Shown: positions 28,484-37,111, counted from the stretch's first letter. The stretch: DNA of 64,000 nt from Gaiellasilicea sp963731615 (GCA_963731615.1 CAVSWD010000008.1:248001-312000); one strand, 5' to 3'. Notes: generated from the sequence alone by a model not told the origin. Translations and numbers: made by a program.

Positions 28484-28873
28484 TCATGCCACCTCCTCGC
28501 TCTTCTCCCTCGCGACCCGGGCGAGAATCCCATTGACGAGCCTCGCCGCATCCTCGGACGCGTATCGCTTCGCCAGCACGATAGCCTCGTTCATCGCCAC
28601 CTCCGGCGGCACGCTTTCCTCCTCGAGCTCGTAGATCCCGATCCGCAGGATGTTCCGCTCGAGCGTACCCAGGCGGTCGGCGGTCCAGCCCTCGGCGCTC
28701 TCGGTGATCCGCGCATCCAGTTCCTCGGTGCGCTGCGACACCGCCTCGGCGAGGCCGAGCGCGAACGCATCCGGCTCGCCCTCGTAGAGCGCGGTCAGCG
28801 GCTGGCCGGTCAGGTCCCACTGATAGAGGAGGAAGAGCGCCGTCCTCCGCGCCTGGCGCCTGCCGGTGCTCAT
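28484..28873 (-). CDS. nusB: Transcription antitermination factor NusB
   Basis: 129 residues. RRQARRTALFLLYQWDLTGQP is the RNA-binding helix 1 typical of NusB, followed by WTADRLGTLERNILRIGIYEL and VPPEVAMNEAIVLAKRYASEDAARLVNGIL. Binds boxA with NusE/S10 for rRNA antitermination. ATG 28873 overlaps the stop of the Asp23-family gene (ATGA). The nusB gene commonly follows efp and accB/accC in actinobacteria and firmicutes, as here. Confidence 0.94.
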   Translation of the reverse strand: MSTGRRQARRTALFLLYQWDLTGQPLTALYEGEPDAFALGLAEAVSQRTEELDARITESAEGWTADRLGTLERNILRIGIYELEEESVPPEVAMNEAIVLAKRYASEDAARLVNGILARVAREKSEEVA

Positions 28874-29178
28874 CTGTACAGCTCCTCGACGGCGACGTCG
28901 ACCTGGGCCGCCAGACCGGTCGAGGTGCTGAGAGCTGCGGCCACACCGGACTGGACGGCACGAGCGAGCTCCGGCAAGACGATGTCGTACGGCGCGGCGA
29001 TTGCGAGCTCGACCTCGATCGCCGTGTCGGAAACGCTGATGTCGAGCCCGCGCCGCTGCCTCCTCACGCGGGCGCCGTCAATGCGCTCCGCCGCGGCCAC
29101 GACGAGTCCCGTCAGCGCGTCGCCCGTGACGCGGATCGAGCCGTGCGGAGCGTTGATCTCGAGCTTGTCCTTGCTCAT
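28870..29178 (-). CDS. Asp23/Gls24 family envelope stress protein
   Basis: 102 residues. The pattern ISVSDTAIEVELAIAAPYDIVLPELARAVQSGVAAALSTSTGL matches the DUF322 (Asp23/Gls24) family, in which a GxxVxVxVxVxYG-type strand is followed by an amphipathic helix. Members associate with the membrane or cell envelope and are stress-induced in firmicutes; no membrane helix is encoded here. ATG 29178 overlaps accC by ATGA and its own stop overlaps nusB. The accC-asp23-nusB order is a known context for this family. Confidence 0.8.
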   Translation of the reverse strand: MSKDKLEINAPHGSIRVTGDALTGLVVAAAERIDGARVRRQRRGLDISVSDTAIEVELAIAAPYDIVLPELARAVQSGVAAALSTSTGLAAQVDVAVEELYR

Positions 29179-30533
29179 CCCGCCGTCAGCGCCGGCAGGC
29201 GCCCCTCCATCTCGGCCAGGAAGCTCGTCGAGTAGACGCCGCTCCGGAACTCGGACGAGCGCAGGATGTCGAGCGCCAAGCCGCGCGTCGTCGGCACCCC
29301 TTCGAGCGTGATCTCCTCGAGTGCCCGCACCCCGCGCGCGATTGCCGCCGGCCGGTCTTCTGCCCAGACGATCAGCTTCGCGATCAGCGAGTCGTAGTAG
29401 GGCGAGATCGCCGATCCCTCCTCGAGATGCGTGTCGATGCGGACACCGGGGCCGAGCGGCGGCCGGAAGCGGGTGATCGCACCGGGCGCAGGCGCGAAGT
29501 CTCGCGCCGGATCCTCGGCGTTGAGGCGGACCTCGAGCGCGTGCCCGCGGCGCGGGGCGCGGCCGGTGAGCGCGAGCTGCTCGCCCGACGCCACCCGGAG
29601 CTGCTCCCGGACGATGTCGACGCCGGTGACGAGCTCGCTGACCGGATGCTCGACCTGCAGCCGCGCGTTCAGCTCGATGAAGTGGAAGGTGCCGTCGTCG
29701 CCGAGCAGGAATTCGAAGGTGCCGGCGTTCTCGTAGCCGATCGTCCTGCAGGCGCGCTCGGCCGCCGCCTCCATCGCCTCGCGGGTCTCGGCGTCGAGCG
29801 CCGGCGACGGCGACTCCTCGATCAGCTTCTGGTGGCGCCGCTGGATCGAGCACTCGCGCTCACCGAGCGTGAGCACGCCGCCGTCCTTGTCGCAGAGCAC
29901 CTGGATCTCGACGTGCCTCGCCGGCACGAGTGCCTTCTCCACATAGAGCGAGCTGTCCGAGAAAGCGGCCTCCGCCTCCGCGCGGGCGGTCGAGTACGCG
30001 GCCTCGAGCTCGTCGGGCCCGGTCACGAGCCGCATTCCCTTTCCGCCTCCTCCGGCGACCGCCTTCAGCAGCACCGGGTAGCCGAGCTCGCTCGCGGCGA
30101 CGCGCGCGTCGGCGAGCGTGGCGCCGCCCTCGGTTCCCGGGACGAGCGGGACGCCGGCGGCCCGCATCTCCGCCTTCGCGCGCGCCTTGTCGCCCATCCG
30201 CTCCATCACCTCCGCTCCCGGCCCGACGAAGACGAGATCGTTCTCCTCGCACGCCCGGACGAAGGCCGGATTCTCGGAGAGGAAGCCGTAGCCGGGATGG
30301 ATCGCCTCACAGCCGGTGGTTCCGGCCGCGGCGATCACGGAGGGGATCCGCAGGTAGCTCTCCGTCGCCGACGGCGGCCCGATGCAGACCGCGCGGTCGG
30401 CCAGCCGGACGTGCAGCGCATCGCGGTCGGCGGTCGAGTAGACGGCGACCGCCTCGGCGCCGAGCTCGTGGATCGCGCGGATCACCCTGACGGCGATCTC
30501 GCCGCGGTTCGCCACGAGGACGCGGCTGAACAT
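29175..30533 (-). CDS. accC: Biotin carboxylase (acetyl-CoA carboxylase subunit)
   Basis: 452 residues. ATP-grasp enzyme that carboxylates biotin on BCCP. It shows MFSRVLVANRGEIAVRVIRA, HPGYGFLSENPAF, the glycine-rich KAVAGGGGKGMRLV, ERECSIQRRHQKLIEE, the catalytic FIELNARLQVEHPVSE and a C-terminal barrel-sandwich domain. The ATG overlaps the stop of the BCCP-fusion gene by one base (TGATG), so stoichiometric expression is likely. The acetyl-CoA carboxyltransferase (accA/accD) is not in this window. Confidence 0.94.
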   Translation of the reverse strand: MFSRVLVANRGEIAVRVIRAIHELGAEAVAVYSTADRDALHVRLADRAVCIGPPSATESYLRIPSVIAAAGTTGCEAIHPGYGFLSENPAFVRACEENDLVFVGPGAEVMERMGDKARAKAEMRAAGVPLVPGTEGGATLADARVAASELGYPVLLKAVAGGGGKGMRLVTGPDELEAAYSTARAEAEAAFSDSSLYVEKALVPARHVEIQVLCDKDGGVLTLGERECSIQRRHQKLIEESPSPALDAETREAMEAAAERACRTIGYENAGTFEFLLGDDGTFHFIELNARLQVEHPVSELVTGVDIVREQLRVASGEQLALTGRAPRRGHALEVRLNAEDPARDFAPAPGAITRFRPPLGPGVRIDTHLEEGSAISPYYDSLIAKLIVWAEDRPAAIARGVRALEEITLEGVPTTRGLALDILRSSEFRSGVYSTSFLAEMEGRLPALTAG

Positions 30534-32332
30534 CAGAGAGCTGGTGGAGCGACGATCGGCTCGAGCTCGAACAGGAGCTGTCCGAACTCGACCGGGCTGG
30601 AGTTCTCGGGATGGATCGCGACCACCCGCCCGGCGGCGTCGGCCTTCAGCTCGTTGAAGAGCTTCATCGCCTCGAGCAGACACAGGGTCTGGCCCGGCGT
30701 CACGACATCTCCGACCTCGACGAAGGCCGGCTGAGTGGGCTCCGGCGAGCGGTAGAAGACACCGACCATCGGCGACTCGACGCGAATCGTGCCGGCGGCA
30801 GCCGCCGGCAGCACGGGCAGGTCGGCGAGCTCGTCCTCGGCCAGAGGCGTCGCCGCCTCGAGCGCCGGCCGCTCGTCGGCCCGCCGAACGGAGACGCGCA
30901 TCCCCTCGTCCTCGATCTCGACCTCGGCGACGCCGCTCTCCTGCACGATCCGCACGAGCTCGCGGATGCGCTGCTCCCGAGTCTCCTCGAGCGTCGTCTC
31001 GCCGCGCTCGTCCCGCGTGTGGCGGGCCCGGATCGTCTGGAGCAGCACCTCGGCCTCCTCGCCGAAGAGCGCGATCAGGACGAGCTCCTCCTCGCTCGCG
31101 GCGAGTCCCTCCGCTTCCTGGCGCACATCCTCTGCGGTGGGCGGGTCCTCCTCGAGCGGCATGCCGTCCGAGAGCAGCGAGACCGCGCGCTCGACGGTCG
31201 GGTCGATCGACCCCGGCGGACTGCCGAAGCCGCCCTGAACGAGCGCGCGAAACTCGTCGACTACGGTGCCGTACCGGCGCGCAGAGAGCACGTGGATCAG
31301 CGCCTGCGAGGCGAGGATCTGGCCGATCGGCGCCGCGAGCGGCGGCCAGCCCGTCTCGCGCCGGATGGTCTGCAGCTCCTCGAGCGTCTCGAGCAAGCGG
31401 TCGTCGGCGTGATGGGCGCGAAGGTGGGTGTCGAGCGCGGCGACGAGGCCGGTCGGCAGGTCGTACTCGGCTGCACGGACGGCGAGGCGCGGCGCATGCG
31501 GCGTCACGATCTCGTCGCCGATGTGCTCGTCGACGAGGTCGGAGGCCTCCCAGAGCCGGTCCACGTCGACACCCGTGCCGAGACCCATCCCGGCGAGGGC
31601 GGACGCGAGCGACTCCCCCGCGACGCGGTGGAGTGAGAGCGCGAGCGGGTAGACGGCGCAGGCGATCAGGTCGGCGCCCGCGCGTGCGGCCTCGATCGAG
31701 TCGGCGAGCCCGCTCCCGGCCGCCCCCTGGCAATAGAAGCCGACCGGGAGGCCGGATGCCTCTGCGACGCGGCTGACCAGATCCGCAGCCTGATGCGGCT
31801 CGAGCCCTCCGCTCGGATCGTGCACGAGCGCGCGCGTCGCCTTGATCTCCGGCAGCTCCTTCGCCTGCTCGACGAGCTTGTCCATCGCGCCCTCGCCGCC
31901 GGGGCTGTAGACGAGCCCGGCGTGGAACTCCTTGCCCGCGCTGACGATCGCCTCGCCGGGCTCGCGGAGGTTGGAGACGTCGTTCAGCGGGTCGTGCAGC
32001 CGGAAGACGTCGATCCCGTTCTCGGCCGCCGAGGAGACGAAGCGGCGCACGAAGTCGGCGCCGACGGGTCTCGAGCCGACGAGGAAGCGGCCGCGCAGCG
32101 CGATCCCGAGCGGCGTCGTCGTCCGCGCCTTCAGCCCGCGAATCCGCTCCCAGGGGCTCTCGACGCCCCGACGGACTGCTGTATCGAAGACGCCGCCGCC
32201 GGAGACCTCGAGGCAGGCGAAGCCCGCGGTGTCGAGGACTTCCGCCAGGCGGAGCAGGTCCGCAGTGGGAACCTTGCCCGCGAGCGGCTCCTGTGAGAGC
32301 AGGCGGATGGTGGTGTCGACGAGGCGCGGCAC
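30533..32332 (-). CDS. Carboxyltransferase-like domain fused to biotin carboxyl carrier protein
   Basis: 599 residues. The first about 440 resemble the carboxyltransferase (HMGL-like TIM barrel plus PYC/OADA tail) of pyruvate carboxylase or oxaloacetate decarboxylase: DTTIRLLSQ, CLEVSGGGVFD, SPWERIRGLKA, AAENGIDVFRLHDPLNDV. The C-terminal about 150 form an AccB-type BCCP with a REQRIRELVRIVQESGVAEVEIED helix, a linker, and the biotin site CLLEAMKLFNEL. The usual metal ligands appear replaced: the Asp of TTxRD is Leu, the carbamylated Lys is His (VHDPSGG), and the HxH segment is GFYCQG. It is cotranscribed with accC. Most likely it serves as BCCP with a non-catalytic barrel; pyruvate carboxylation seems improbable from these residues. 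Confidence 0.85.
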   Translation of the reverse strand: MPRLVDTTIRLLSQEPLAGKVPTADLLRLAEVLDTAGFACLEVSGGGVFDTAVRRGVESPWERIRGLKARTTTPLGIALRGRFLVGSRPVGADFVRRFVSSAAENGIDVFRLHDPLNDVSNLREPGEAIVSAGKEFHAGLVYSPGGEGAMDKLVEQAKELPEIKATRALVHDPSGGLEPHQAADLVSRVAEASGLPVGFYCQGAAGSGLADSIEAARAGADLIACAVYPLALSLHRVAGESLASALAGMGLGTGVDVDRLWEASDLVDEHIGDEIVTPHAPRLAVRAAEYDLPTGLVAALDTHLRAHHADDRLLETLEELQTIRRETGWPPLAAPIGQILASQALIHVLSARRYGTVVDEFRALVQGGFGSPPGSIDPTVERAVSLLSDGMPLEEDPPTAEDVRQEAEGLAASEEELVLIALFGEEAEVLLQTIRARHTRDERGETTLEETREQRIRELVRIVQESGVAEVEIEDEGMRVSVRRADERPALEAATPLAEDELADLPVLPAAAAGTIRVESPMVGVFYRSPEPTQPAFVEVGDVVTPGQTLCLLEAMKLFNELKADAAGRVVAIHPENSSPVEFGQLLFELEPIVAPPAL

Positions 32333-32387
32333 GAGCGGGAGCCTACCGAGTGCCGCGCGAGGCGACTTCGTGGCTCAGTAACACAAG

Positions 32388-32954
32388 TCAGGCCCTGCTG
32401 ATGTAACGGGCCTCGCGGGGATCCACCTTGATCTTGTCGCCCACGTTCACGAAGAGCGGCACCTGGACAACGGCGCCCGTCTCGAGCGTCGCAGGCTTCG
32501 TCACGTTCGAGACGGTGTCGCCCTTGACACCGGGCTCGGTGTCGGTGACGGAGAGCTCGATCGACGACGGCAGCTGCACGCCCGACGGCTTGCCGCCGAC
32601 GAAGAGGAGCTGCACCGGCGTCGAGGGCTGCATGTAGGGCAGCTCGGCCTCGAGCGACGCGTGCGGGAGGGACATTTGCTCGTAGCTTTGCTCGTCCATG
32701 AAGACGACCTCGTCGCCGGAGTCGTACAGGTACTGCATGTTCTTGACCTCGGTGTAGATGCGCGGGAACTTCTCCCCCGCCCGGAACGTCTTGTCGACGA
32801 CGGAGCCCGAGTCGATGCTCTTCACCTTGGTGCGGACGAACGCGCCGCCCTTCCCGGGCTTCACGTGCTGGAAGTCCACGATCCGCCACACCGACCCTTC
32901 CAGCTCGATGTGCATGCCGGTCTTGAACTCGTTGGTGGAGACGACCTCGGCCAC
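32388..32954 (-). CDS. efp: Translation elongation factor P
   Basis: 188 residues, three-domain EF-P. Domain I has STNEFKTGMHIELEGSVWRIVDFQHVKPGKGGAF, with Lys at the tip of the PGKGG loop where modification occurs in many species. Domains II/III include RIYTEVKNMQYLYDSGDEVVFMD and the C-terminal signature DTVSNVTKPATLETGAVVQVPLFV. It relieves ribosome stalling at polyproline, which is relevant to the Glu-Pro-rich protein near 45.5 kb. It lies between pepQ and the BCCP fusion, a common pepQ-efp-accB-accC order. Confidence 0.96.
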   Translation of the reverse strand: MAEVVSTNEFKTGMHIELEGSVWRIVDFQHVKPGKGGAFVRTKVKSIDSGSVVDKTFRAGEKFPRIYTEVKNMQYLYDSGDEVVFMDEQSYEQMSLPHASLEAELPYMQPSTPVQLLFVGGKPSGVQLPSSIELSVTDTEPGVKGDTVSNVTKPATLETGAVVQVPLFVNVGDKIKVDPREARYISRA

Positions 32955-32965
32955 GACGCCGCAGG

Positions 32966-34006
32966 TTACCGGACGGTGGTCAGCTCTTTGCCCGCCTGGG
33001 TCAGCCGCTCGCTGCCGCTGTCGGTGACGAGCACCATGTCCTCGATCCGGACGCCGCCGACCCCGGGCAGGTAGATCCCCGGCTCGCAGCTCGCGACGTT
33101 GCCGGGCTCGAGCGTGTCGGTCGACTCGGCGCGGACCGCGGGTGCCTCGTGCACCTCGAGCCCGATCCCGTGGCCGAGCCCGTGGCCGAACTGCTCACCC
33201 CAGCCGGCCGCTGCGATCACGTCGCGCGCAGCGGCGTCGGCGTCACGGCCGCTGACGCCAGGCCCGAAGGCCTCGAGCCCTGCCAGCTGCGCTTCGAGGC
33301 AGACCTCGTAGGCGCGGGCGAGCTCGTCGGGAAGCTCGCCCGTCGCAAACGTGCGCGTGCAGTCGGACGCGTACCCGTCGATCCGGCAGCCGGCATCGAC
33401 GGTCACCAGCGTGTTCGACGGGATCTCGGCGTCCCGAATCTCGGCATGTGGGCTGGCGCCGTTCTCAGCCGCGGCGACGAGCGTCTCGAACGAGAGCTCC
33501 GACGAGCCGTGCTCGTGGAAGAGCTCGCGGATTCGCCATGCGAGCTCGCGCTCGGTCCGGCCCGTGAACTGTTCGTCGGCCAGCGCGCCGAAGACCCGGT
33601 CCGAGATCGCGGCCGCCTGGCGGATCGTCTCGACCTCGGCAGGCTCCTTGACGGCGCGCAGCCGCTCGACGAGGCCGGTCTGGGAGACGGTGTCGACGCC
33701 GCCTTCGCGCAGGGCTTCGTGCGCGGTGACGGTGAGCACGTGCGCCTCAATCCCGATCGTGCGCCCCGCCAGCCGGGTCGAGAGGTCGCCGATCACCGCC
33801 CGGGCTGTCTGCTCGAAGCGCACCTCCGCGAGCGCCCGCGCGCGCTCGGCGTAGCGGAAATCCGTGAACAGCGTCGCGTCACCGTCGGGCTCGACGAGCA
33901 GCGCCACATTCGAGCTCGAAAGGCCAGTCAGGTAGCGCACGTTGACGAGGCTCGTGACGAGCAGCGGCTCGTCGAGCAGCGCGGCCAGGCGCTCGATGCG
34001 GCTCAC
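32966..34006 (-). CDS. M24 aminopeptidase P / Xaa-Pro dipeptidase family
   Basis: 346 residues. Creatinase-like N-domain (VRYLTGLSSSNVALLVEPDG, FTDFRYAERA) and pita-bread C-domain with metal ligands in VTVDAGCRIDGYASDCTRTF (two Asp), FGHGLGHGIGLEVHEAP (His), CEPGIYLPG (Glu) and GVRIEDMVLV (Glu). GTG 34006 overlaps the aroQ stop (GTGA). This is the Xaa-Pro peptidase gene commonly placed just upstream of efp. It is a cytoplasmic dipeptide or N-terminal processing enzyme. Confidence 0.92.
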   Translation of the reverse strand: MSRIERLAALLDEPLLVTSLVNVRYLTGLSSSNVALLVEPDGDATLFTDFRYAERARALAEVRFEQTARAVIGDLSTRLAGRTIGIEAHVLTVTAHEALREGGVDTVSQTGLVERLRAVKEPAEVETIRQAAAISDRVFGALADEQFTGRTERELAWRIRELFHEHGSSELSFETLVAAAENGASPHAEIRDAEIPSNTLVTVDAGCRIDGYASDCTRTFATGELPDELARAYEVCLEAQLAGLEAFGPGVSGRDADAAARDVIAAAGWGEQFGHGLGHGIGLEVHEAPAVRAESTDTLEPGNVASCEPGIYLPGVGGVRIEDMVLVTDSGSERLTQAGKELTTVR

Positions 34007-34431
34007 CGCTGGGCCGCCAGGAACTCGATCGCCGTGCGGTAGCCCTCCGGCCCTTCGCCCGAGACGCGCTTGGTCGCCAGGTCGCCGATGACCGATACCC
34101 GCCGCCATTCCTCCCGCGCTTCGATCTTGGAGAGGTGCACCTCGACGACGGGGGCCTTGAAGAGCTCGACCGCGTCGCGAATCGCGTAGCTGTAGTGCGA
34201 CCAGGCGCCCGGGTTGATGATCACGCCGTCGGCCCAGTCGAGCGCGTCGTGGCACCAGTCGACGAACTGCCCTTCGTGATTCGTCTGCCGGCAACGGGTC
34301 GTGCACTCGAACTCCTTCGACCAGGCGTAGATCCGGCTCTCGAGGTCTGCCAGGGTGAGGCCGCCGTAGTGGCTGGCGTCGCGCCGGTCGAGCACGTCGA
34401 GGTTGACGCCGTTGAGGACCGCGATGCGCAC
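34003..34431 (-). CDS. aroQ: 3-dehydroquinate dehydratase, type II
   Basis: 142 residues. Converts 3-dehydroquinate to 3-dehydroshikimate (shikimate pathway step 3). LNGVNLDVLDRRDASHYGG contains the catalytic Tyr region, QTNHEGQFVDWCHDA the substrate loop (QSNxEG variant), and INPGAWSHYSYAIRDAV the catalytic His. ATPVVEVHLS-type and VSVIGDLATKRVSGEGPEGY ends are recognisable. GTG 34431 is the start, 9 bases after the aroK-aroB stop. It is part of an aroE-aroC-aroKB-aroQ gene series. Confidence 0.93.
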   Translation of the reverse strand: MRIAVLNGVNLDVLDRRDASHYGGLTLADLESRIYAWSKEFECTTRCRQTNHEGQFVDWCHDALDWADGVIINPGAWSHYSYAIRDAVELFKAPVVEVHLSKIEAREEWRRVSVIGDLATKRVSGEGPEGYRTAIEFLAAQR

Positions 34432-34440
34432 GCGACGACT

Positions 34441-35865
34441 CTATCCGGCGATCAGCGAATCGAGCGCGGCCCGGACGTCGGCCTCGGGCAGCTCGGCACC
34501 CAGCCGCGGGCGCCCGGGCGCGTCGAGCAGCGTCAGCCGCGGCACACCGCCGACGACCTTCTTGTCGCGCGCGAGCGCCGCCCAGGCCCGGTCGCGGTCG
34601 ACCCGGACCGGCTCCGGAGACAGGGTCTCGTCGACGACGGCCGTGTCGAGCCCGGAGAGCCGAAGCGCGGCCAGCAACCCGAGCGCAACGGCGCGGCCGT
34701 GCGGAAGATCGAAGCCGGCTGCCGCCTCGAGGGCGTGCGCGAACGTATGCCCGAGGTTCAGCTGCGCGCGCTCGCCGCGGTCGTAGGGGTCGCGCAGGCA
34801 GAGCGCGGTCTTGTACGCGGCGCAGCGCTGGATCTGCTCGACGAGCGGCAGCTCCCAGAACGGCTTCCCGGCGAGCAGGCCGGTCTTCACGACCTCCGCG
34901 AGGCCATTGGCGAGCTCGACCTCGGGGAGGGTCTCGAGCGTTCGCGGGTCGATCGTCGTCCGGACCGGCCAGTGGAAGGCACCGACGAGGTTCTTCGCGT
35001 CCGGCAGGTCGATCGCGGTCTTGCCACCGATCGCGGCGTCCATCTGGCCGACGAGTGTCGTCGGGACCGCGACCCAGTCGATCCCGCGCATGAAGGTCGC
35101 AGCGACGAAGCCTGCGGCGTCGGTCGTGCAGCCGCCGCCGAGCGCGACGAGCGTCCCGCCGCGCTCGAGGCGCAGGCCGTGCCAGAGCGCCTCGATCGAC
35201 TCGACGCTCTTGGCCGCCTCGCCGGGTGGCAGCTCGTGGCTGGCGCGGGCACGCGCTCCGAGTGCGAGCTGCACGTCCATCCCGTAGATCCCGGCGACAC
35301 GGGCGTCGCTGACGATCTCGACCGGCCCGGTTCCGGGCACGAGCTCGCCGAGCCGCTCGATCGCACCCGCCTCGACGTGAACGCCTCCGGCGGCGAGGAC
35401 GATTCCGTCGACGTCTCGGGCGCGCGCGTCCGCGACCTCGTCGTAGACGGGCCCACGCTCTTGATGAAGCTGCCGAAACGACGCTTCCTCCTGCGCCAGC
35501 GGCCGCGCCGAGCCGCGCACCCGGTGCCAGGACCGATCCACAGGCGTGTCGAGCAGCACCGTCACCGCTCGTTCGCGCAGGAGCGCGCGCGTGGCTGGCG
35601 CCAGCACCGCGCCGCCGCCCAGCGCGACGACGATCGGCTCCGGCAAGGCCAGTACAGACGCGGCAAGGCGTGCCTCCGTCTCGCGAAACTCGCCCTCACC
35701 GCGCTCGAAGAGCTCCGCGACCGTTGAGCCGGTGTCCCGCTCGAGCTCGACGTCGAGATCGAGAAAACGGCGCCCCAGGCGGCTCGCGACCGCTGCGCCG
35801 AGCGTCGACTTGCCCGCGCCCATGAAACCGACGAGCGCAACGTGCCGGTTCAGCGCGTGCGCCAC
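34441..35865 (-). CDS. Shikimate kinase / 3-dehydroquinate synthase fusion (AroK-AroB)
   Basis: 474 residues from GTG 35865. Residues 1-165 are shikimate kinase: ALVGFMGAGKSTLGAAVASRLG (P-loop), FLDLDVELERDTGSTVAELFERGEGEFRETE, VVALGGGAVL. Residues 175-474 are dehydroquinate synthase: YGMDVQLAL-type entry, GGTLVALGGGCTTDAAGFVAATFMRGIDWVAVPTTLVGQMDAAIGGKTAID, then NLVGAFHWP, ANGLAEVVKTG and NLGHTFAHALE metal/substrate motifs. One polypeptide thus covers pathway steps 2 and 5. A longer frame to 35928 enters the inverted-repeat region and lacks kinase homology. The upstream 160 bases hold nested inverted repeats. Confidence 0.93.
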   Translation of the reverse strand: MAHALNRHVALVGFMGAGKSTLGAAVASRLGRRFLDLDVELERDTGSTVAELFERGEGEFRETEARLAASVLALPEPIVVALGGGAVLAPATRALLRERAVTVLLDTPVDRSWHRVRGSARPLAQEEASFRQLHQERGPVYDEVADARARDVDGIVLAAGGVHVEAGAIERLGELVPGTGPVEIVSDARVAGIYGMDVQLALGARARASHELPPGEAAKSVESIEALWHGLRLERGGTLVALGGGCTTDAAGFVAATFMRGIDWVAVPTTLVGQMDAAIGGKTAIDLPDAKNLVGAFHWPVRTTIDPRTLETLPEVELANGLAEVVKTGLLAGKPFWELPLVEQIQRCAAYKTALCLRDPYDRGERAQLNLGHTFAHALEAAAGFDLPHGRAVALGLLAALRLSGLDTAVVDETLSPEPVRVDRDRAWAALARDKKVVGGVPRLTLLDAPGRPRLGAELPEADVRAALDSLIAG

Positions 35866-35867
35866 TA

Positions 35868-36030
35868 GATGGTTGATCGGTGATTGACGTGCTCGCGGGG
35901 GCGATCCAGACCGAGCCGGGGGCCGCACTCGGCCGCAGCCAAGGCTGGCTGCCTTGGCAAGGTCGAGGGTGGTTTCCGGCGCCGCGTCTGGGTCGTCATC
36001 CGCGAGTGCGGTAATTGCCGATCAATCATC
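35868..36030. repeat. Nested inverted repeats between aroC and aroK-aroB
   Basis: Outer arms GATGGTTGATCGGTGATT (35868-35885) and the reverse complement of AATTGCCGATCAATCATC (36013-36030) match at 15 of 18 positions. A middle pair is perfect: CCGCACTCG (35923-35931) with CGAGTGCGG (36003-36011). An inner perfect hairpin GCCAAGGC-TGGCT-GCCTTGGC spans 35938-35958. The three pairs are correctly nested and occupy the whole gap. This fits either a small MITE-like insertion with terminal inverted repeats or a structured leader RNA of the aroKB transcript. Confidence 0.6.
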
Positions 36031-37111
36031 TGATTCGCTCTCGATAGGCCTCGAGGGCCGTCGTCATGTCGACGAGCGCGTCACCGCCGAGCTTCTCCCG
36101 AGCCGCGCGAGCCAGCTCGAACGCGACCGCCGCCTCCGCGACGACGGCGAGCGCCTCGACGGCGGCGACGTCACTGCGCTCGACGAGCGCCTGAGCAGGC
36201 TCTCCGGTGGCGAGGTCGACGGAGTCGAGGGGTCGCATCAGGGTCGGCAGTGGCTTCATCGCGGCGCGGACGACGATCTCCTCGCCGTTCGAGACACCCG
36301 CCTCGATCCCGCCGGCTCTGTTCGAGCGTCGGCGCCGGCCACCAGATGCAACAGCCTCGATCTCGTCGTGCGCCTTGGAGCCGCGCTCCCGCGCGAGCGC
36401 GAAGCCGTCTCCGACCTCGACGCCCTTGACCGCCTGGATCCCCATCAACGCCGCGGCGAGCCGCGAGTCCAGCCGCTCCTCACGTGTCGCGTAGGAGCCG
36501 AGCCCGGGAAAGACGCCGTTCGCCCGCACCTCGACGATGCCGCCCAGGGTGTCGCGGTCGGCGCGCGCGGCGTCGATCGCCGCCTCCCAGTTCTCACGTT
36601 CGCCGCCGATCTCGAGCACCGCGCCGGCGACGTCGATCCCAAGCTCCCGCAAGAGCGCCTTCGCGACGGCACCGGCGGCGACGACGACGGCGGTGTGGCG
36701 GGCACTCGCCCGCTCGAGCGCGTCGCGCACGTCCTCGTGGCCGAATTTCTGGACGCCGGCGAGGTCGGCATGCCCGGGCCGCGGCAGCGTCACCGGCTTC
36801 GTCCCCTTTCCGGTCGGCTCCCCGTCAGGGGGCCAGGGGCTCATGCCCCACTCCCAGTTCTTGTGGTCAAGGTTGCGGACGACGAGCGCAAGCGGCGTGC
36901 CGAGCGTGCGGCCGTGCCGGAGGCCGGCCAGCACCTCGACCTTGTCCTGCTCGAGCTGCTGGCGCGGACTGCGCCCGTACCCCTGCTGGCGGCGGTGGAG
37001 GTCGACGTCGATCGCGGCGCGGTCGAGCGTCAGCCCGGCAGGAAGCCCGGTGACGATCGCCACGAGCGCCGGCCCGTGCGACTCCCCCGCCGTCGTCAGG
37101 CCGAGACTCAC
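36026..37111 (-). CDS. aroC: Chorismate synthase
   Basis: 361 residues. Converts EPSP to chorismate with reduced FMN. GLTTAGESHGPALVAIVTGLPAGL is signature 1, RRQQGYGRSPRQQLEQD signature 2 region, then GRTLGTPLALVVRN, RPGHADLAGVQKFGHEDVRDALERASARHTA (His and Arg of the active site), and C-terminal NGEEIVVRAAMKP. GTG 37111 overlaps the aroE stop (GTGA). The stop lies inside the right arm of the inverted repeat that precedes aroK-aroB. Confidence 0.95.
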   Translation of the reverse strand: MSLGLTTAGESHGPALVAIVTGLPAGLTLDRAAIDVDLHRRQQGYGRSPRQQLEQDKVEVLAGLRHGRTLGTPLALVVRNLDHKNWEWGMSPWPPDGEPTGKGTKPVTLPRPGHADLAGVQKFGHEDVRDALERASARHTAVVVAAGAVAKALLRELGIDVAGAVLEIGGERENWEAAIDAARADRDTLGGIVEVRANGVFPGLGSYATREERLDSRLAAALMGIQAVKGVEVGDGFALARERGSKAHDEIEAVASGGRRRRSNRAGGIEAGVSNGEEIVVRAAMKPLPTLMRPLDSVDLATGEPAQALVERSDVAAVEALAVVAEAAVAFELARAAREKLGGDALVDMTTALEAYRERIR

